A DNA stretch of 64,000 nt, from NCBI RefSeq assembly GCF_037392515.1, contig NC_090287.1, forward strand, positions 6,307,501 through 6,371,500. Reading direction: 5' to 3'. Numbering within the stretch: the stretch's first letter is position 1; each line of letters opens with the position of its first letter. The position numbers and the translations under genes are program-made. This stretch comes from Haliotis asinina (Eukaryota > Mollusca > Gastropoda > Lepetellida > Haliotidae). This document shows, piece after piece, positions 49,501 to 61,612 of the stretch. Under the pieces are notes generated by a model. It did not search any database and was not told the origin of the DNA. It was given only the letters and a program-made list of their open reading frames with translations.

Positions 49501-49628
49501 ACAAGCTCTGTGACATCTCTCTTGGCAGCTTTGGGTAGGACCTGGGTTTGACTGGCCCCTTCAGTGCTAGCAGTGTTCTCTTTAGCTGCCTGCTTTCCAC
49601 CTCCACCTTTCTTGCTTTTCCTCCCCAT
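40513..49628 (-). CDS. SETD3: SETD3, actin-histidine N-methyltransferase (512 aa)
   Basis: Fifteen coding exons, all GT-AG and in phase: 49628-49484, 48944-48852, 48580-48435, 47553-47481, 47232-47122, 46750-46670, 46356-46292, 46089-46031, 45318-45204, 44901-44827, 42541-42442, 42246-42180, 41460-41375, 41056-40896 and 40674-40513. SETD3 methylates a conserved histidine of actin (His73) in the cytoplasm. Seen: N-terminal MGRKSKKGGGGK; a split SET domain with EDKILQAMPNITLALHLLCE (exon 5), SRQYAYFYRLLQ, VMTRQNQIPTKDG, FWDMCNHSNGY and IFIFYGARSNAEF; then a Rubisco-LSMT-type helical C-terminus (VWTFLQTRAAILLKAYPTTL). By spacing, Asn269, Trp287, Tyr326 and Arg329 correspond to the human peptide- and cofactor-binding residues Asn256, Trp274, Tyr313 and Arg316, so it should be active. 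It is shorter than human (594 aa) because the acidic tail is replaced by a Gln-rich end. BABAM2 lies divergent, 5.6 kb away. Confidence 0.95.
41494..41885. repeat. 57 bp minisatellite in a SETD3 intron
   Basis: CCTCATGCATACC-type landmarks recur at 41551, 41608, 41665, 41722, 41779 and 41836, an exact 57 bp period. It begins ~35 bp upstream (in transcript order) of the 41460-41375 exon acceptor. Because 57 is a multiple of three, long repetitive frames stay open on both strands; they are not genes. Confidence 0.85.
42825..43447. mobile_element. Nonautonomous hAT-like inverted-repeat element (623 bp)
   Basis: Flanked by the 8 bp direct repeat GGCACCCC (42817-42824 and 43448-43455). Terminal arms of ~80-90 bp are inverse and imperfect: AAACTTATCCTCAGTG and TTACACTCCA on the left, mirrored by TGGAGTGTAACG and CACTGAGACTAAGTTT on the right, continuing to GGTCGC(A/G)TCA and AACCTTTGAG. 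An 8 bp target duplication is typical of hAT elements. No transposase. It sits in the SETD3 intron between exons 44901 and 42541, inside the ~174 bp tandem array. Confidence 0.7.
43448..44200. repeat. ~174 bp tandem repeat (4-5 units)
   Basis: Landmark AGTTTTGCTGAAAGATATT follows a TATCTGCC block at 43477, 43651, 43825, 43995 and 44169. Units also share CCCTCCCTTTTGAGACTAAG and CGTTTCCATGGAAACC. A further half unit at 42740-42824 lies on the other side of the inserted hAT-like element. Confidence 0.8.
47739..47895 (+). mobile_element. Abalone SINE family B
   Basis: Head GGGGTAGCCTAATAGTTAAA with CCCAGGTTCTATTCCCC, body ATGGGTACAATGTGTGATG, tail GATATTGCTACAATATTGC. In a SETD3 intron (48435 to 47553). 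Confidence 0.8.
47934..48020 (-). mobile_element. Abalone SINE family A, 3' fragment
   Basis: Keeps CTGTCTGGTCCAAAATCG, ATTATTTACAGACTGCC and a CTAAACTCACTCACT tail. It is the next repeat along from the 47739 family B copy in the same SETD3 intron. Confidence 0.7.
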
Positions 49629-50218
49629 GATGTTTTTCACAACTTCAGCTTAAACCAGCATTTGAGAAGTAACATTAAAGGATGACACTATTCTTTGCTT
49701 GTAGTATAATTGAGTACTTAGCCATAAGTCATAAACTGTGACAAGAGCAGTATAAAGGCAAGATATCGTTGGTAATGGCGACAACTTCTTTGTTCTATTA
49801 CAATGCAACATTTCGGTACAGATCCATATACCATGATGATGCATACTGTTTTTACGCAGTATTAATACAACAATATTAAGCAGTATTAATACATATATAA
49901 AACTAGAATTATTTCCTTGATTTGTATGACCTCAGAAATGAATACGCTGAGGATGTACAAATATTTCTTGTTATTCTCTATTATCTTCTTCCGGGACTGT
50001 CTGAACAAAATCAGTCATGAACATCTAGTGAGTGAGTATGTTATTACCAGACCTGTCAATGTTCCATCAATGTCCCCAATATTGGTTTAACACATTTACC
50101 CATGTGCTGAACTGACCCTCATCTGCCATGAATTATAAGGAAATGCTTCAACATGTTCAATGACAGCCCCCGAAAACAAGATGTTCAAACAGTGTGTCAG
50201 TGGGACTACAGCTGAAAA

Positions 50219-50282
50219 TAGTGAGTGGGTGAATTTAGTTTTAGGCAACACTCAACAATATTTCAGCTTTATGGCGATGGTC
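50219..50282 (+). mobile_element. Abalone SINE family A, fragment
   Basis: Only the end segment: GAGTGGGTGAATTTAGTTTT, CAACAATATTTCAGC and TTTATGGCGATGGTCTGG. Confidence 0.65.
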
Positions 50283-52204
50283 TGGATTTACTGAAAGGGT
50301 TAATCTGATTTCCGCAAGGGTTAACTACAGAATCTGCTTGATTGGGTGTGTGACTACACATTAAAAGGGTGCAACTACTGAATCTGTTTGCCACTGGGTC
50401 CGATAACTGATGAAGTAAAAAATCGATTTGCTTTATGCTTATAGTTTTAGATATGTAACTGATCGATACTGTGTGCATTGCGTAGGTGAAAGTTTTAGAA
50501 CTGGTTTTCTATTCATGAGCAAAATCCTAGAAAGAATTCAAACATAAACATAACGCTACAGCACAAAACCAACAATTCAATAACTGTTCATCTCCATCTG
50601 GATGCTGTCCACGTCCTGACCTGAGCTTTTTCCTATCATGATTCATGTTTGGTGCTGCACATAAGGAGCACAGTGATTGAAAGGCCGATTGAAATGTATA
50701 AACACATCCGACAAAACTGTCCGTATAAACTCTCGCATCGAAAGCTATTAGAGTTCCTCTCGATAAAGAAACCTAGAGTATTACCTGTCAATAAATACCT
50801 GACTGAATGTAACCCTTCTGAAGTTTACAAGCCGACTTCCTCAGAAGGACTTGACATGTGAACACCACAACACGTCATCAGTTTGTGTGCACAACGGTAC
50901 CTATCAAATTTCTTGCGTGAAACCGAAAGTTTTCGAGCCGAATTGACAATTAAGAGATTTCCATCTTTGCACTGGTAATTTTTTCAGTTTTATTATTTTA
51001 AAAGTGCATTTGTTAGGGCTGATACATGTAGTCTTATGCACAATATTTCAAGTTTGTAAGTGTAAACAGAAGCTTCTCGCATGACACAGTTACCTCCCCT
51101 AGTGGTGATAGAAAATTCAGATTCTACCGAAATTAGCTGGGGACATATCAGCCCAGCTGTGCAGTTTTATCATATGAATGTTCAAGAGCCAAATCGAAAT
51201 ATAGACAAACAATGATATATGTCATGTTTCGAAAAGTGATTAGTACGTAATAATATCCAAACCTCTCTAACATGGTCCCGTTTCCATTTCAACTTTTACA
51301 TCTGTTGGAGAGATCGCAGTAGACTGGGTTTTTCACAGATACTCGCTAGCGATGTGCTGTATAGGCGGATTACGTTTCATGTTCTGTTTCACGTTACAGT
51401 TTTCATTTAATCAGTCGGTCAGTATTCTAGGCTTTACTGACCAGCTGCCTGAATCCAGTAGTGTTACATAACATGTGCCATATCAGCCCATCTGGTCAAT
51501 ACTACGCAGTGGATATTGCGTAATTATTGTGACTCTGTCAGTTGAGTTGGTCTCATTGTTCACATGTCCAGATACTGTAGTGAAATATAATGCAACCACG
51601 CTCATTTGTATCCGTATTATACTAACCAGGGATACTCTACAGCAGGGATAGGTCACAGTGACACAGTGACTTTGCTCGTTCCCAGTGCAACTTCAGTTGT
51701 GTTTAACCAGACTATATAGAGTATATACGTTGAAGATTATCCCTGGTTTAACAGAACTTCAGCCAGTTTATTGTATCAGTCGGAATTTTACAATGAATGA
51801 ATGAATTAGAGTAAGAATTAAGAGCAAGGATTGTGTGAATGAATGAACGAAATAAAGAAAAAAGAAAAGAAAGAAGTGCATATGTGAATGAATGAAAGAA
51901 TAAATGATACACCGCGGCCTTCCCTCCCAAAACATGTTAAAGAACGGAAAAGTATCGCGAGAACGCGTGTTAACATCAGCTTTCCGTTTAAAAAATCTAC
52001 TTTGAAACATTTTTGTTTACTTTAATAATTAATTTAGATATCTTATTGCATGTGGGGAATGAACATTAACAAAATGTTAACTGACACTGTCACACTGCAA
52101 TCAGAAATAAAGTGTAAAACTCCCACAAAGCGTTCTAAAACACCTTTCCAGTTTTGTCAAATAATATGATCAACAAGAAAGAAAGAAGTTATGGAATTAT
52201 AACC

Positions 52205-52790
52205 CTCAAGCATCAATGGCAAATCAGATCAGATCAGCAATATGTCATATTTTTCACTCACCTCAAATACAACCTAACAATTTGTTTTAGATTATGGAAC
52301 TATCACTATTACTTGCAAACACATTTCACCTGATAGTATATTCCCCTCATAGGAATTAAAGGTGTAAGTGAAAGATGTTTTTGAAGTAATAACTAGAAAC
52401 ACTCGAACAACGGCGTATAGTATTTTAATGGCGGATCAGAGCAGATCGGCGATAAGTCACATTTTTCACACACCTCATATATATCCTAACATTCTTTTTT
52501 AGATTATGAAACTATCACAGTTACTTGCCAACACATTTCAAACGATGGTATATTCCCCTCATATGAATTAAAGGTGTATGTGAAAGATGCTTTTGAGGAA
52601 GTAACCAGGAATACTCAAACAACGGCGTATAGCATTTCAATGGCGAAATGTCATATTTTTCACACACCTCAATTACACCCTAACGATTTTTAAGTCATGA
52701 AACTGTCACTATTAAATGCAAATACCTTTCAACTAAAGGTATGTTCTCCCAAAAATTAAACGAATGTGTGAAAGAAGTTTTTATGGGCAC
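52205..52790. repeat. ~195-212 bp tandem repeat (about 2.8 units)
   Basis: CATATTTTTCACTCACCTC-type landmarks occur at 52246, 52458 and 52652. Units share ATGAAACTATCAC, ATATTCCCCTCATA, GTGAAAGATG and CAACGGCGTATAG. Unknown origin. Confidence 0.8.
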
Positions 52791-53989
52791 AATTTAGTCT
52801 TTCTTCGCGGTGAATCGAGAATAGAAGCCAGTGAGTGAGCTATAACATACCGACTTGAAACTTTACTACACTACTGTCCTAGTACGGACACTAATACCAA
52901 TTATTTGACATAAACTGAAGTGACAAAATAGTTAGCCTATCTTCTACATGTAGGATTTCAGTTGTTGCAACACTCAGCGAACTTAATCAGCTGTTGAAAA
53001 TAAACCGGGCTCAATCTTAAATACTACGCTGCCACCATATTGGCTACACTGGTTACGTAACGACCCGGGACATACGTTCGGCGGCTTTTCGAGGAGTTTC
53101 ATCTCCCCTTCTGTATAGGCTCCCTGTACTAACCCACCGTCATGCCACGCAGGTTATTCCGTAACCTAGATCAACGTGGACTTGAATCCTGTATAAAGGG
53201 CCAATCATCTATTCATTTCAGAACTCGAGTACGAAAACCGGTCTCCAGAAAGCGATTAATCGCCAAAATGTACATTATCGTCTTTTTCATGACAGGTTTT
53301 TTTCATTGGTAGACAACTTCTTTATTGCAAGGGATGCGACGTAAAGAAGCTGTCTATCCCTAAAAAATCGTCCCTGTTCGTCATACCACTTTCTAAATGC
53401 CACTCGAATTACGTTATGAAGTTTCAACCAGAGATCACACAATACTACATTACATGGTCTCTGCTTCAATAGAGTCATCAATTAATAAATCCAGACTTGC
53501 CCCAAACAGGTATTTTTCCTTTCTGGCAGTGCTGAACCTAAGCTCACATAAAAATATCCTTGTTTCTCATCACCTTTCAAACTATGGGTCGGATGCGCGT
53601 ATTACAATGCATATATTTACGTTTCATTTTATTTCATGTCCAAATCCCTTGATTTCTGTGGACATATACACCCATCAAAAGGGTCGGGTCGGGTCGAACT
53701 TTTGGGTCGGGTGGTAATGAGAAATACGAATATTTTCATGTATGACCTAAGGTTTAATACGTCGTGTTATAATCCAACACAGACATTTAGTGAAACATGT
53801 GAAATAAGTGTGAAAATAGACTTCAACTTTGAATATGGTGGTAAATTAATTTTAGTGAAAAGGTTGATTTGGAAGAGACGTGAATAAAACGTCGAAGTGG
53901 ATAATAGTATAAACCATAATTTAGGGGCACTGTTAGAGTTTCACATGCACTAAGGGCATGCATTAACGTTATAGTGTGCGGACAGGTTG

Positions 53990-54420
53990 CAGTTTGACAA
54001 AACATCACCACAGATATGCCACAACTATCAGCAGCAGAGCGTGGGAGGGCATAGGTATGCTCCAGGTGGTTTCGACACACGCCAACATTGCAAGAACCGT
54101 CCCATGACTGCTGCAACGTACAGGCAGACGGGCCAGACACAACACAGACCAAGAATTAAGTGGGAGCCCGCGAGTAACAACACCAGCTGAAGAACTGCAT
54201 TTGAGAACGTTACACCTGAGAAATCGTTTCCTGACGGTAACCGTTCATCAGTGGCGATCGAAATCCCTTGATCGCCGTTTAAGTCGATGCACGATGGCTA
54301 GACATCTTCGGGAAGCAATTATCAGAGCCTACAAGACCCTCCAAAGGACAGGTGTTGACCCTGAACTCAGACGTCACAGTTAGCGTTTGGCCGGAGTTGT
54401 CAGCGACGAGAGGAACAAGG
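53990..54420 (+). mobile_element. Tc1/mariner-type transposon, N-terminal transposase relic
   Basis: Conceptual reading gives MPQLSAAERGRA near 54015, then RTGRRARHNTDQ, GSPRVTTPAEELHLRTLHLR and NRFLTVTVHQW, the paired helix-turn-helix DNA-binding region of Tc1-like transposases. It contains in-frame stops and no catalytic domain could be read. It is flanked by short cassettes resembling ATGAGAAATACGAATATTTT at 53710 and 54990 (and inverted at 53540). Confidence 0.7.
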
Positions 54421-55205
54421 TACACGTTCTACAGTGACCAGCTTTTTCTACAGACAAGTCGGCTATAAGGAGACTGCGTGCCTGTATTGATGCTAAGGAT
54501 GGGCATAAAGGATACTGAAGTGATGTAGTGAACATTAGTTGTGTGTAACTCAGTTCCTGATTATCTTTCATGTGACTGAAAACTGGTTTCCAGGAGCCCC
54601 AGTGAACAGACGCATGTCTGAAGACACGTGTTTCTGCAGTATATTTGTGATTTTTAGCTCAGGTTGATTAAAGACGTTGTTAGCCCCACTGTATTATGTT
54701 TGTGTGTCTAGGTAGTCTGGGCCAGATGATAATGACCTCTTGAAAATCTTGTATACTTTCTTTTGCCGGTTAGTTTATAAAAACAGCTTTGGTCACATAA
54801 AATATATTTCTTGATTCTTAGCACTTTAAAACAAAAACAAAACGGTAGGAAGGGCGGATTTTATTTTCATTTTATAATATGGTTTTCTCATTTGAGACGG
54901 ACATCGAAAGTCTGAAGGCTGTAGACACGCAAATTTACCACTACAAAACAATAAAATAAAATTTATTACGGTCGGGCCAATTTTTAAGGTCGGGCGTCAT
55001 TGAGAAACGCGAAAATAATTTTTATGTGGCCTGGGTCTGGGCTAGTTCAAGCAGCTTCACAAACGCATGCACGTCGTCATATGAGAGAAATATTTTGGGT
55101 ACAACGTTAAACCTCATGTCACATCACCTGACCTTACGTCCAAAGATTTTGTGTAACGGAAATCTAATGATTTTAAGGCCGCTTTGCTCATTTCATTTTC
55201 AGGCG

Positions 55206-55337
55206 ATGGATACAGTTGCCCAGTCTGTTTCGCGATCAGACAATCAAGTGTGTGCCATCAGTAAATGGACGGGAAGATGGTTCAGGAGGCAGAGAAAGAA
55301 ATACTGGCATGTATTTCACCGCGGATCAGACATATGA
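55206..55337 (+). CDS. Upstream ORF overlapping the BABAM2 start (43 aa)
   Basis: An ATG at 55206, three bases after an acceptor-like site (TTCATTTTCAG), opens 43 codons and runs past the BABAM2 start at 55277 in another frame. If the transcript starts upstream, it could reduce BABAM2 translation. The peptide is not recognised and is probably not functional in itself. Confidence 0.3.
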   Translation: MDTVAQSVSRSDNQVCAISKWTGRWFRRQRKKYWHVFHRGSDI

Positions 55338-58300
55338 TCGAAGCATTGATGCTTGAAGGAAAAGTTGGTGTGTGTTTTGGGAAGATTAGAGTGATCGACA
55401 CACTGACAAGGTAACTGGTTCCAGCATGTGATACTAATTAAGATGACATTTCATCGATGATTCAGCTGACCATTTGACTTGATTGTTATCATAGTACATA
55501 CATAAACTAGTTTACCGTCAATATGTTTTTCATTTTCATCATGTTATCACTGCATGATGAAAATGATCACTTTTCAAACTTGTAATTTACTGTTTTGAAA
55601 AGTAAAAACCGGTTGGGGTAACATTTTATGTCTTGTATTACAGCAAAATAGAAATGATCGGAGTGGATATTACTATTCATATTATAATAACAGAATTTAT
55701 TTTCAGTTGCGCGTCAGTTCACACGTACCCCAACTGCGACAGATTCAAGCTTATCGTACCTTATGCTGGCCAGTCCATCACATGCAAGTGTATAATTTTG
55801 TATCAGTTGTAATGACTATTTCCTGTTCATCGCCACGAGAGAATGTGGAAAAGAATAAAAGCAAATATCTTACAATAAAAAATAAGGTGTTTTCATCTGG
55901 TTCATTTGAGTTAATTTTCTGCATCAAATGCGTTGCTGGTCAACATATTCCCCCCTTTTCCACAGCTTTTGAAAGCTGAACCTTGTACTGTCTGGTAAAA
56001 CTTACAATATGACCTGGCTGTTGCACAGTATTGTGCCAGTTGTAACAGGAGTATGCTTGATGTTTTAGGGGAAGTATTGTTTGACTGCAACCATCCGAAG
56101 GATCCTCCAGATTTCATATTTGGCCCAGATGATGATGAGTTTTGTCCAAATTTGGAAGATCTACAGGTATGTTGTTCACAACAGTGATATATGGTGAGAT
56201 GTTTATAGTGAGATAGAAGTAACCTATTTGGTGCAGCTTTGAACAGTTGTCTTGTCAGTTTGATGTTCGAGGAAAGTGCCAAGTAATGCAGGTTGAAGGA
56301 TTCTAGTGTAATTGTGGAATCCCAGAATGGGACTTCAAAGGTTTTCCAGCTGTTACACAAACGAACCAGGGATAATAATATTCAAATGGTTGGCCATGAG
56401 TACTTGACCTGGCGAAGGTCTTGTTTGATCCAGCCTGCATTATTTGCACCATACTATCATTGTGGTAGAATATTGCTGAATACTGTGGTACAAAACCCCA
56501 ACAACACAAAGGTAGTCTGTGATTCAAATTCAAAGCACTGAGAGTAAACTGTATCATCTGTACACCCTCTAACGGTATTACTTGTTGATATTTTGCCAGT
56601 GTTTGCGTGAATGGGACTACGACGACTCACGATCGCTGTTGGATATGGTGTCAGAGTTATTGGAGAAGTATCGACTGCATCAGCAAACACTGATAGAGAG
56701 GAGTTCACGACTCAGTTTTGACTTCTCCTCACTCATGCTCCAGGAAGAAATCACTCCAACAAATGTAGAGATCATGCTTTCTAAGAATGAGGTAAAGTAC
56801 TGGGAAAAGATTATTGTGTGTGCTTGCCATATTTCAGTGATTGGGATTGGTTCATGTGGAATTATATTCAGGATACATAGTTGTGTATACAACATTCCTC
56901 AGATATTCCTATTCCCTGTATATGTTGGACATTCAACCCGTGTAGGTCTGATGTCAAGAGTTGTCCGTCTGCTATAAGAAATGTTGCATGACACATGCAA
57001 TTGACGTAATCAGAATATTCATTAATCACTGACAGCAGTTTGCCGTCTAACTGGAACCAGGATCCAGGCCATGACTGAATGTTTTAGTTAAAGATGGCTA
57101 TTTCTCTGAAAAGATAATATTAAACTTCATGGGCAATGAAGGTATGAAGTGTTGGCCTGCTGACTTTATTTGCATGAGGTCAATCACTGGATTGTCTGGT
57201 CCAGACAACAAACAAAATTTGAGGGGGACTATTTTGTGTTTTGACTATTATTTATGCTGCTTCTATTGTTTGTTAATGTCATACTCAAAAGCTCATGCAT
57301 TATGTCCACTGTTTGTAGTTACGATAGTAACTCAGTGCTATACCTCTTTCCTTTCCAGCATGGTAAGATGGGGTCAGTGAAGTTCCTTGTAAAGTTGTCC
57401 ATAGATTTCTCACAGATTCCGGCATATTTAACAAAGGTAACTCTCATTTTAATTATCTGAATTTGACTCAAAGATTTAGCTTTATTTTAATCAACAATAA
57501 TACATCATGCATACGTTTTAGGGTCTGTCATTTAACCTGTAGTATTTGTTTGAAGATGGTCATATCCAGTGACATGTCTGATTGCTTATCAGTACAAATA
57601 CTCATAATTCTTGTCACTTGAAATGAATGTACAGTTCAGTACACATATGTATATCTGTGCATCAATATATATGTGTTGTTTGTTTTGTCAGGACAACCCG
57701 GGAGAAGACTCGGCAATGTTGTTGTTAAGTCTTCCATCTCCAGAGAGTTCACGTGTCACACCTCAACTATTCCTGTCTCCCAGAGTAGAACAGTAGGTGC
57801 CTTACAAGCATATTGCTGATGTTAAGTGAAGTAGAACAGCAGGTGCCTTACAAGTATATTTCTGATGTTAAAGGTCACATGCAACCAAAAATTCAAACAT
57901 AATTAAATCACAGTTTTCACTTATTCGTGATTTATAAAATGCAAAACTGATTAAGAAAAAACAAATAAACAACATTATAAGGGTGTAATTGCGAATCAAA
58001 AGTGCAATATTTTGTACTCGGGTCCACCGCTCTCGAAATGAAGCTGCCGCGATACCGAACCCAGTCAGACCGGGTGGATATGCACTCAAGTGTAACGGGG
58101 AGTTTTCATTGGCTGACTCATTTGCCGATTCGCTCAGCTGTGTGCATATATATAGACGATGGATTTTGTAAACACATGCTCATTTTTTCTGCATTTGCGT
58201 TCGATTCAATCAACATATACTGAGATGGTGAACCACTGCGTGGCTGCGAACTGTCGTTCGTCCAAGTACAAAGCATCATCCGGGCACACATCCTGTTTCG

Positions 58301-61300
58301 AGCTCCGCGAACCTATTCACTGCGCATGCGTTTATGGCGCAGCGCAGCAGTGCAGCTGAAACCAGTTTTCCCCCCAGCGCTGGGGGGAATTTAGTGAATC
58401 GTTTGAACTTCGATTTTGCAGGCTTTTTTTCATCGCGTTTTTTTTCAACTTTGTAGGTTGAATTGGCATTTTTGATGATTTATTTCGGTATGTGGATACC
58501 AAAAGGTATCAGAATCTGCAAAGTTGTATTATACGTTGCATGTGACCTTTAAGTGAAGTAGAACAGTAGGTTGTATGGTCTTGTGATAGGTTGCACCAGT
58601 GAGGACATGTATGTTTCACCTGTTGCTCATTAGCAAGTATCGTCATCACAATTTTGTATTGATGCTTGAGGGCTGGTAGGTTAGCCTTATAGATAAAGCC
58701 TTGGCTCATCATGCTGAAGACCTTGGTTCGATTCCACACATGGGTACAGTGTCGTAAGCCCATTTCTGGTATCCCCCACCATGATATTGCTTGAATATTG
58801 CTAAAAGCAGTGTAAAACCAATCCCTGTCTGTCTTTCTGTATTGATGCAGGAACTCAAGCCAATATAGGCAGTTCACTCAAATATGTCAATAAAACTGAA
58901 TGGTCATATTTAGTAATTTTGTTTATGAAACCCATAAGAGGTTTCACTTTTTAGTACCTCAGTGACTTGTTAGATGTTCTTGAACTGTTTTCAAATGATT
59001 GCAGTGCCCTTGGTGGATCATCCAGCCTTCGGATACCCAACTTTGTATCTGGAACACCCTTAGGGGATTATGTGCATAAAGTGTGTCAGCTGTTGAAAAA
59101 TAAGGTAAGTAGTCAACATATGTATGGGAAATCTGTTGTATGTGAATAATCCAGAAATCACCTATTGAGGCTTTGGATTCACTGACTAACAGTCAGGATT
59201 ATGATAAATCAATGCATTTCCAGTTTGTTTAAATTACTGCCGAGTTGAATAGTCATGCTTTCAAATGCAGACACATCTGCTTGCTTGAAACAGTATATGC
59301 TGAATAACGTACTTGCTGTGATACTACCAGTACATGGCACATGTTGTCCTGACCAGTGCACTTGTCACATCATTCAGTAAAGATAAGCAGCATTTGTTTC
59401 AGGGTTCAGTGGGTGACCGTTTTGGTCATGCTGACTTGTGAAAGTTTCGGGGGCTTTGGTCCTCACACTAATTGATCCAGCAAATGTGGCAGATTGTCAG
59501 ACAAGTTTAAAATATGCCTCATTTCAGCCAGCAGTGAAGGGGTATGCAGCAGTGTGATATTGGTAATGTTGTTGTTTATCTTTGTGAAATTCGAAGGCAG
59601 TTTTTGTGAACTGAACTGAAACTGAAAATCAAGTGTATATTCACCATATTCACTATATAGACCATGCTAATAATATAGATAGTGAATGGAATCTGATGTT
59701 TAAAATCACGAATAACACATGTTACTGGATGGTTTGCAGGTGGATATAGTGATACAAGGACATGACAAGAAGAAGGAATACCTGGCTTCCTTCTTAAGCC
59801 TGTACGGGAGGTGAGTCAGAATGGAGTCATCACAGCCCTCACTGAAGTTTTACTACACTGAACTACAAACACAACATTGACCACTTACATGATGTACAGA
59901 GGGAAAACACTTATCTATGTTTTTGTCTTTATGAAGCATAAACTGAAAAAAAACCCAAAAACAGTGGGCACTCTGTAACATGGTAAATTTACGTAAAATG
60001 TGCACAACATTTCTATGTCATTTATGGTAAATTATGGATATATACATACAGGTTATGCTTACAAATTTTGTAGAATCCAGCCGTAATAAATTCATGGGCT
60101 AGTTAGAAATCATTAGCATAGAAATGAATAGAATACAGGATCAGTACTATTGTTCTCGAGCCTTGCCCATTCAAGCAATAGCCTGCCAGGAAACAGTGGG
60201 TTTTCTGCTGCTACCATTAGCTGCTGATTTTGTCTATTTTCAATTTTTTTTTGTTTCAGATCGGTTCTTGAATATGACATGGAGAACTTTAATAAGATGT
60301 CATACCTCTTTGAGTGGAATGACTTCTTCTTTGTAATCATTAGTAAGTACAAGTCATTATTAAGGAATATGTAGTCAATAAATAGTAGTAGATATTTGTA
60401 AAGGAAAAAAGCAGAGTAGGTAGATCAGCATTGATGTTTCATACACTGATCGTGAGACCTAGGATTCAATTATGGCGACAGTAAGTCTCGGGGAAGGCAG
60501 AAGCCTGATTGAATAAAGTGTATGAAAGACTTTGTGTGTATTCTTTTGGGTACAATCATTTGAGATCAATCAAGGAACTCTTGGTAAAGTAGTAGATTTT
60601 CCCCCTGCATAGGCACAATTGTCAACCAAAACCATTTTACATGAAAGTTATCAGTAAAATTTCATATAAAAGTATTGTTTTCCACACATGAAAAAATCAT
60701 GTTTTCAGAAATATATTAAAACTTTCAGGGGTGCATTTTCAGGCCATACCAATTTCTCATAGGTAATTCTCACATGCTGCAACACTTCAAGTGATAATGT
60801 TCTATAACAGTGATGTGCATAATGTGTTTTGTAAAATAAATAGGAATATCCATATGTGGCATATACATCAGCAAGGTGTTTGTATTTCAGTTGAAATGCC
60901 TCACTTCTTCCCTAAGGAGCAGCCAGTGTTCACATTTCAATCTATATACCATGAACACAAGGGCAAGCCATACACTGAATCGTACCATGACTACCCCTAC
61001 AGTCCACGCTGGAGTGGCCCCGAGATGGCTGAGAGAGCAAGGTGAACTACTGTTTGTCCACACTTCCACCGACCCATTCAGACTTTTAACATTTCCACTT
61101 TCTTGAATTACAGATGTCTATTTAGCAGTTTAACAGACGAACTAAGCTATGGGCCATTTTGTGACACTACTGGATATTTAAATTTTTTAATATTATCAGA
61201 AATTTTTTTCCAAATGGAAAAGTCATTTACTTCCTCTATTATGATTTATTATTTTTGATATCTTTGAAAAGATATTCTGGTGTTATTTTCAAGGTGTTTT

Positions 61301-61612
61301 AATTAATTAGAATAGTTGTAACACTATGACTGGTTTATCTGTAATTCTGTGTTGCCGTGTCAGTTAGCATAATGAATTCTATGTTGATGTGTGTGTTAGC
61401 ATAGTGTTGTTCTATGTTGCCGTGCCAGTTAGCATAGGGTAATTCTATGTTGACTTGTTCTGAGCTGCAATAGTTTCAACAGTACCAATGTCAGTATCAG
61501 TTGTACTAGTTCCTTACATACCCTTTCAAGGTGAATTTCTTTTTCCAGATCATTTATTCTTGACACAGTAGGAGTCTTCCAGAGGACATCAGTGCAGAAT
61601 GGACAGTTTTGA
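55277..61612 (+). CDS. BABAM2: BABAM2 / BRE (BRCC45), BRCA1-A and BRISC scaffold (384 aa)
   Basis: Eleven exons, GT-AG and in phase: 55277-55410, 55707-55789, 56069-56166, 56600-56791, 57359-57436, 57692-57792, 59005-59104, 59740-59810, 60260-60342, 60891-61041 and 61549-61612. BABAM2 is a UEV-like scaffold that holds BRCC3, ABRAXAS and BABAM1 together in the K63-deubiquitinating BRCA1-A (nuclear) and BRISC (cytoplasmic) complexes. Matches to the human protein as remembered: CDRFKLIVPYAGQSI, KWEVLFD, PPDFIFGPDDDEFCP, VDFSNIP-like IDFSQIPAYLTK, DNPGEDSAMLL, LFLSPRVEHALGGSSSLRIP, FFPKEQPVFTFQSIYH and YPYSPRWSGPEMAERA. The human protein is 383 aa, so this one is complete. Like the human protein it lacks a catalytic Cys in its UEV folds. 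The intron after 57792 holds a THAP-bearing transposon. Confidence 0.95.
57872..58548. mobile_element. Nonautonomous Kolobok-like DNA transposon with a THAP-domain exon (677 bp)
   Basis: Ends AGGTCACATGCAACC and, inverted, GTTGCATGTGACCT, each flanked by TTAA (57868-57871 and 58549-58552). Inside, on the plus strand, an ATG at 58225 starts MVNHCVAANCRSSKYKASSG, which matches the start of a C2CH THAP zinc finger (C-x4-C within the first ten residues) and then runs out. TTAA duplication together with a THAP start points to the Kolobok superfamily. piggyBac also uses TTAA but lacks THAP, and P elements have THAP but 8 bp duplications. Confidence 0.7.
58668..58826 (+). mobile_element. Abalone SINE family B
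   Basis: Head GTAGGTTAGCCTTATAGAT with TTGGTTCGATTCC, body ATGGGTACAGTGTCGTAAG, tail GATATTGCTTGAATATTGC. In a BABAM2 intron, ~120 bp from the Kolobok-like element. Confidence 0.8.

Larger units (their letters stand above)
49629..55202. other. Divergent intergenic region between SETD3 and BABAM2
   Basis: No supported gene. It holds a family A fragment at 50219-50282, a GAAT-type simple repeat near 51790-51905, a ~200 bp tandem repeat at 52205-52790, short cassette repeats at 53536-53750 and 54988-55035, and a dead Tc1-like transposase between them. Promoters for both flanking genes must lie here, but I see no diagnostic elements. Confidence 0.55.

Noticed and set aside
50649-50861. A 70-residue ORF with a lysine/arginine-rich middle, considered as a reverse-transcriptase scrap
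   Set aside because: No catalytic or finger motif could be read, and there are no repeat ends around it.
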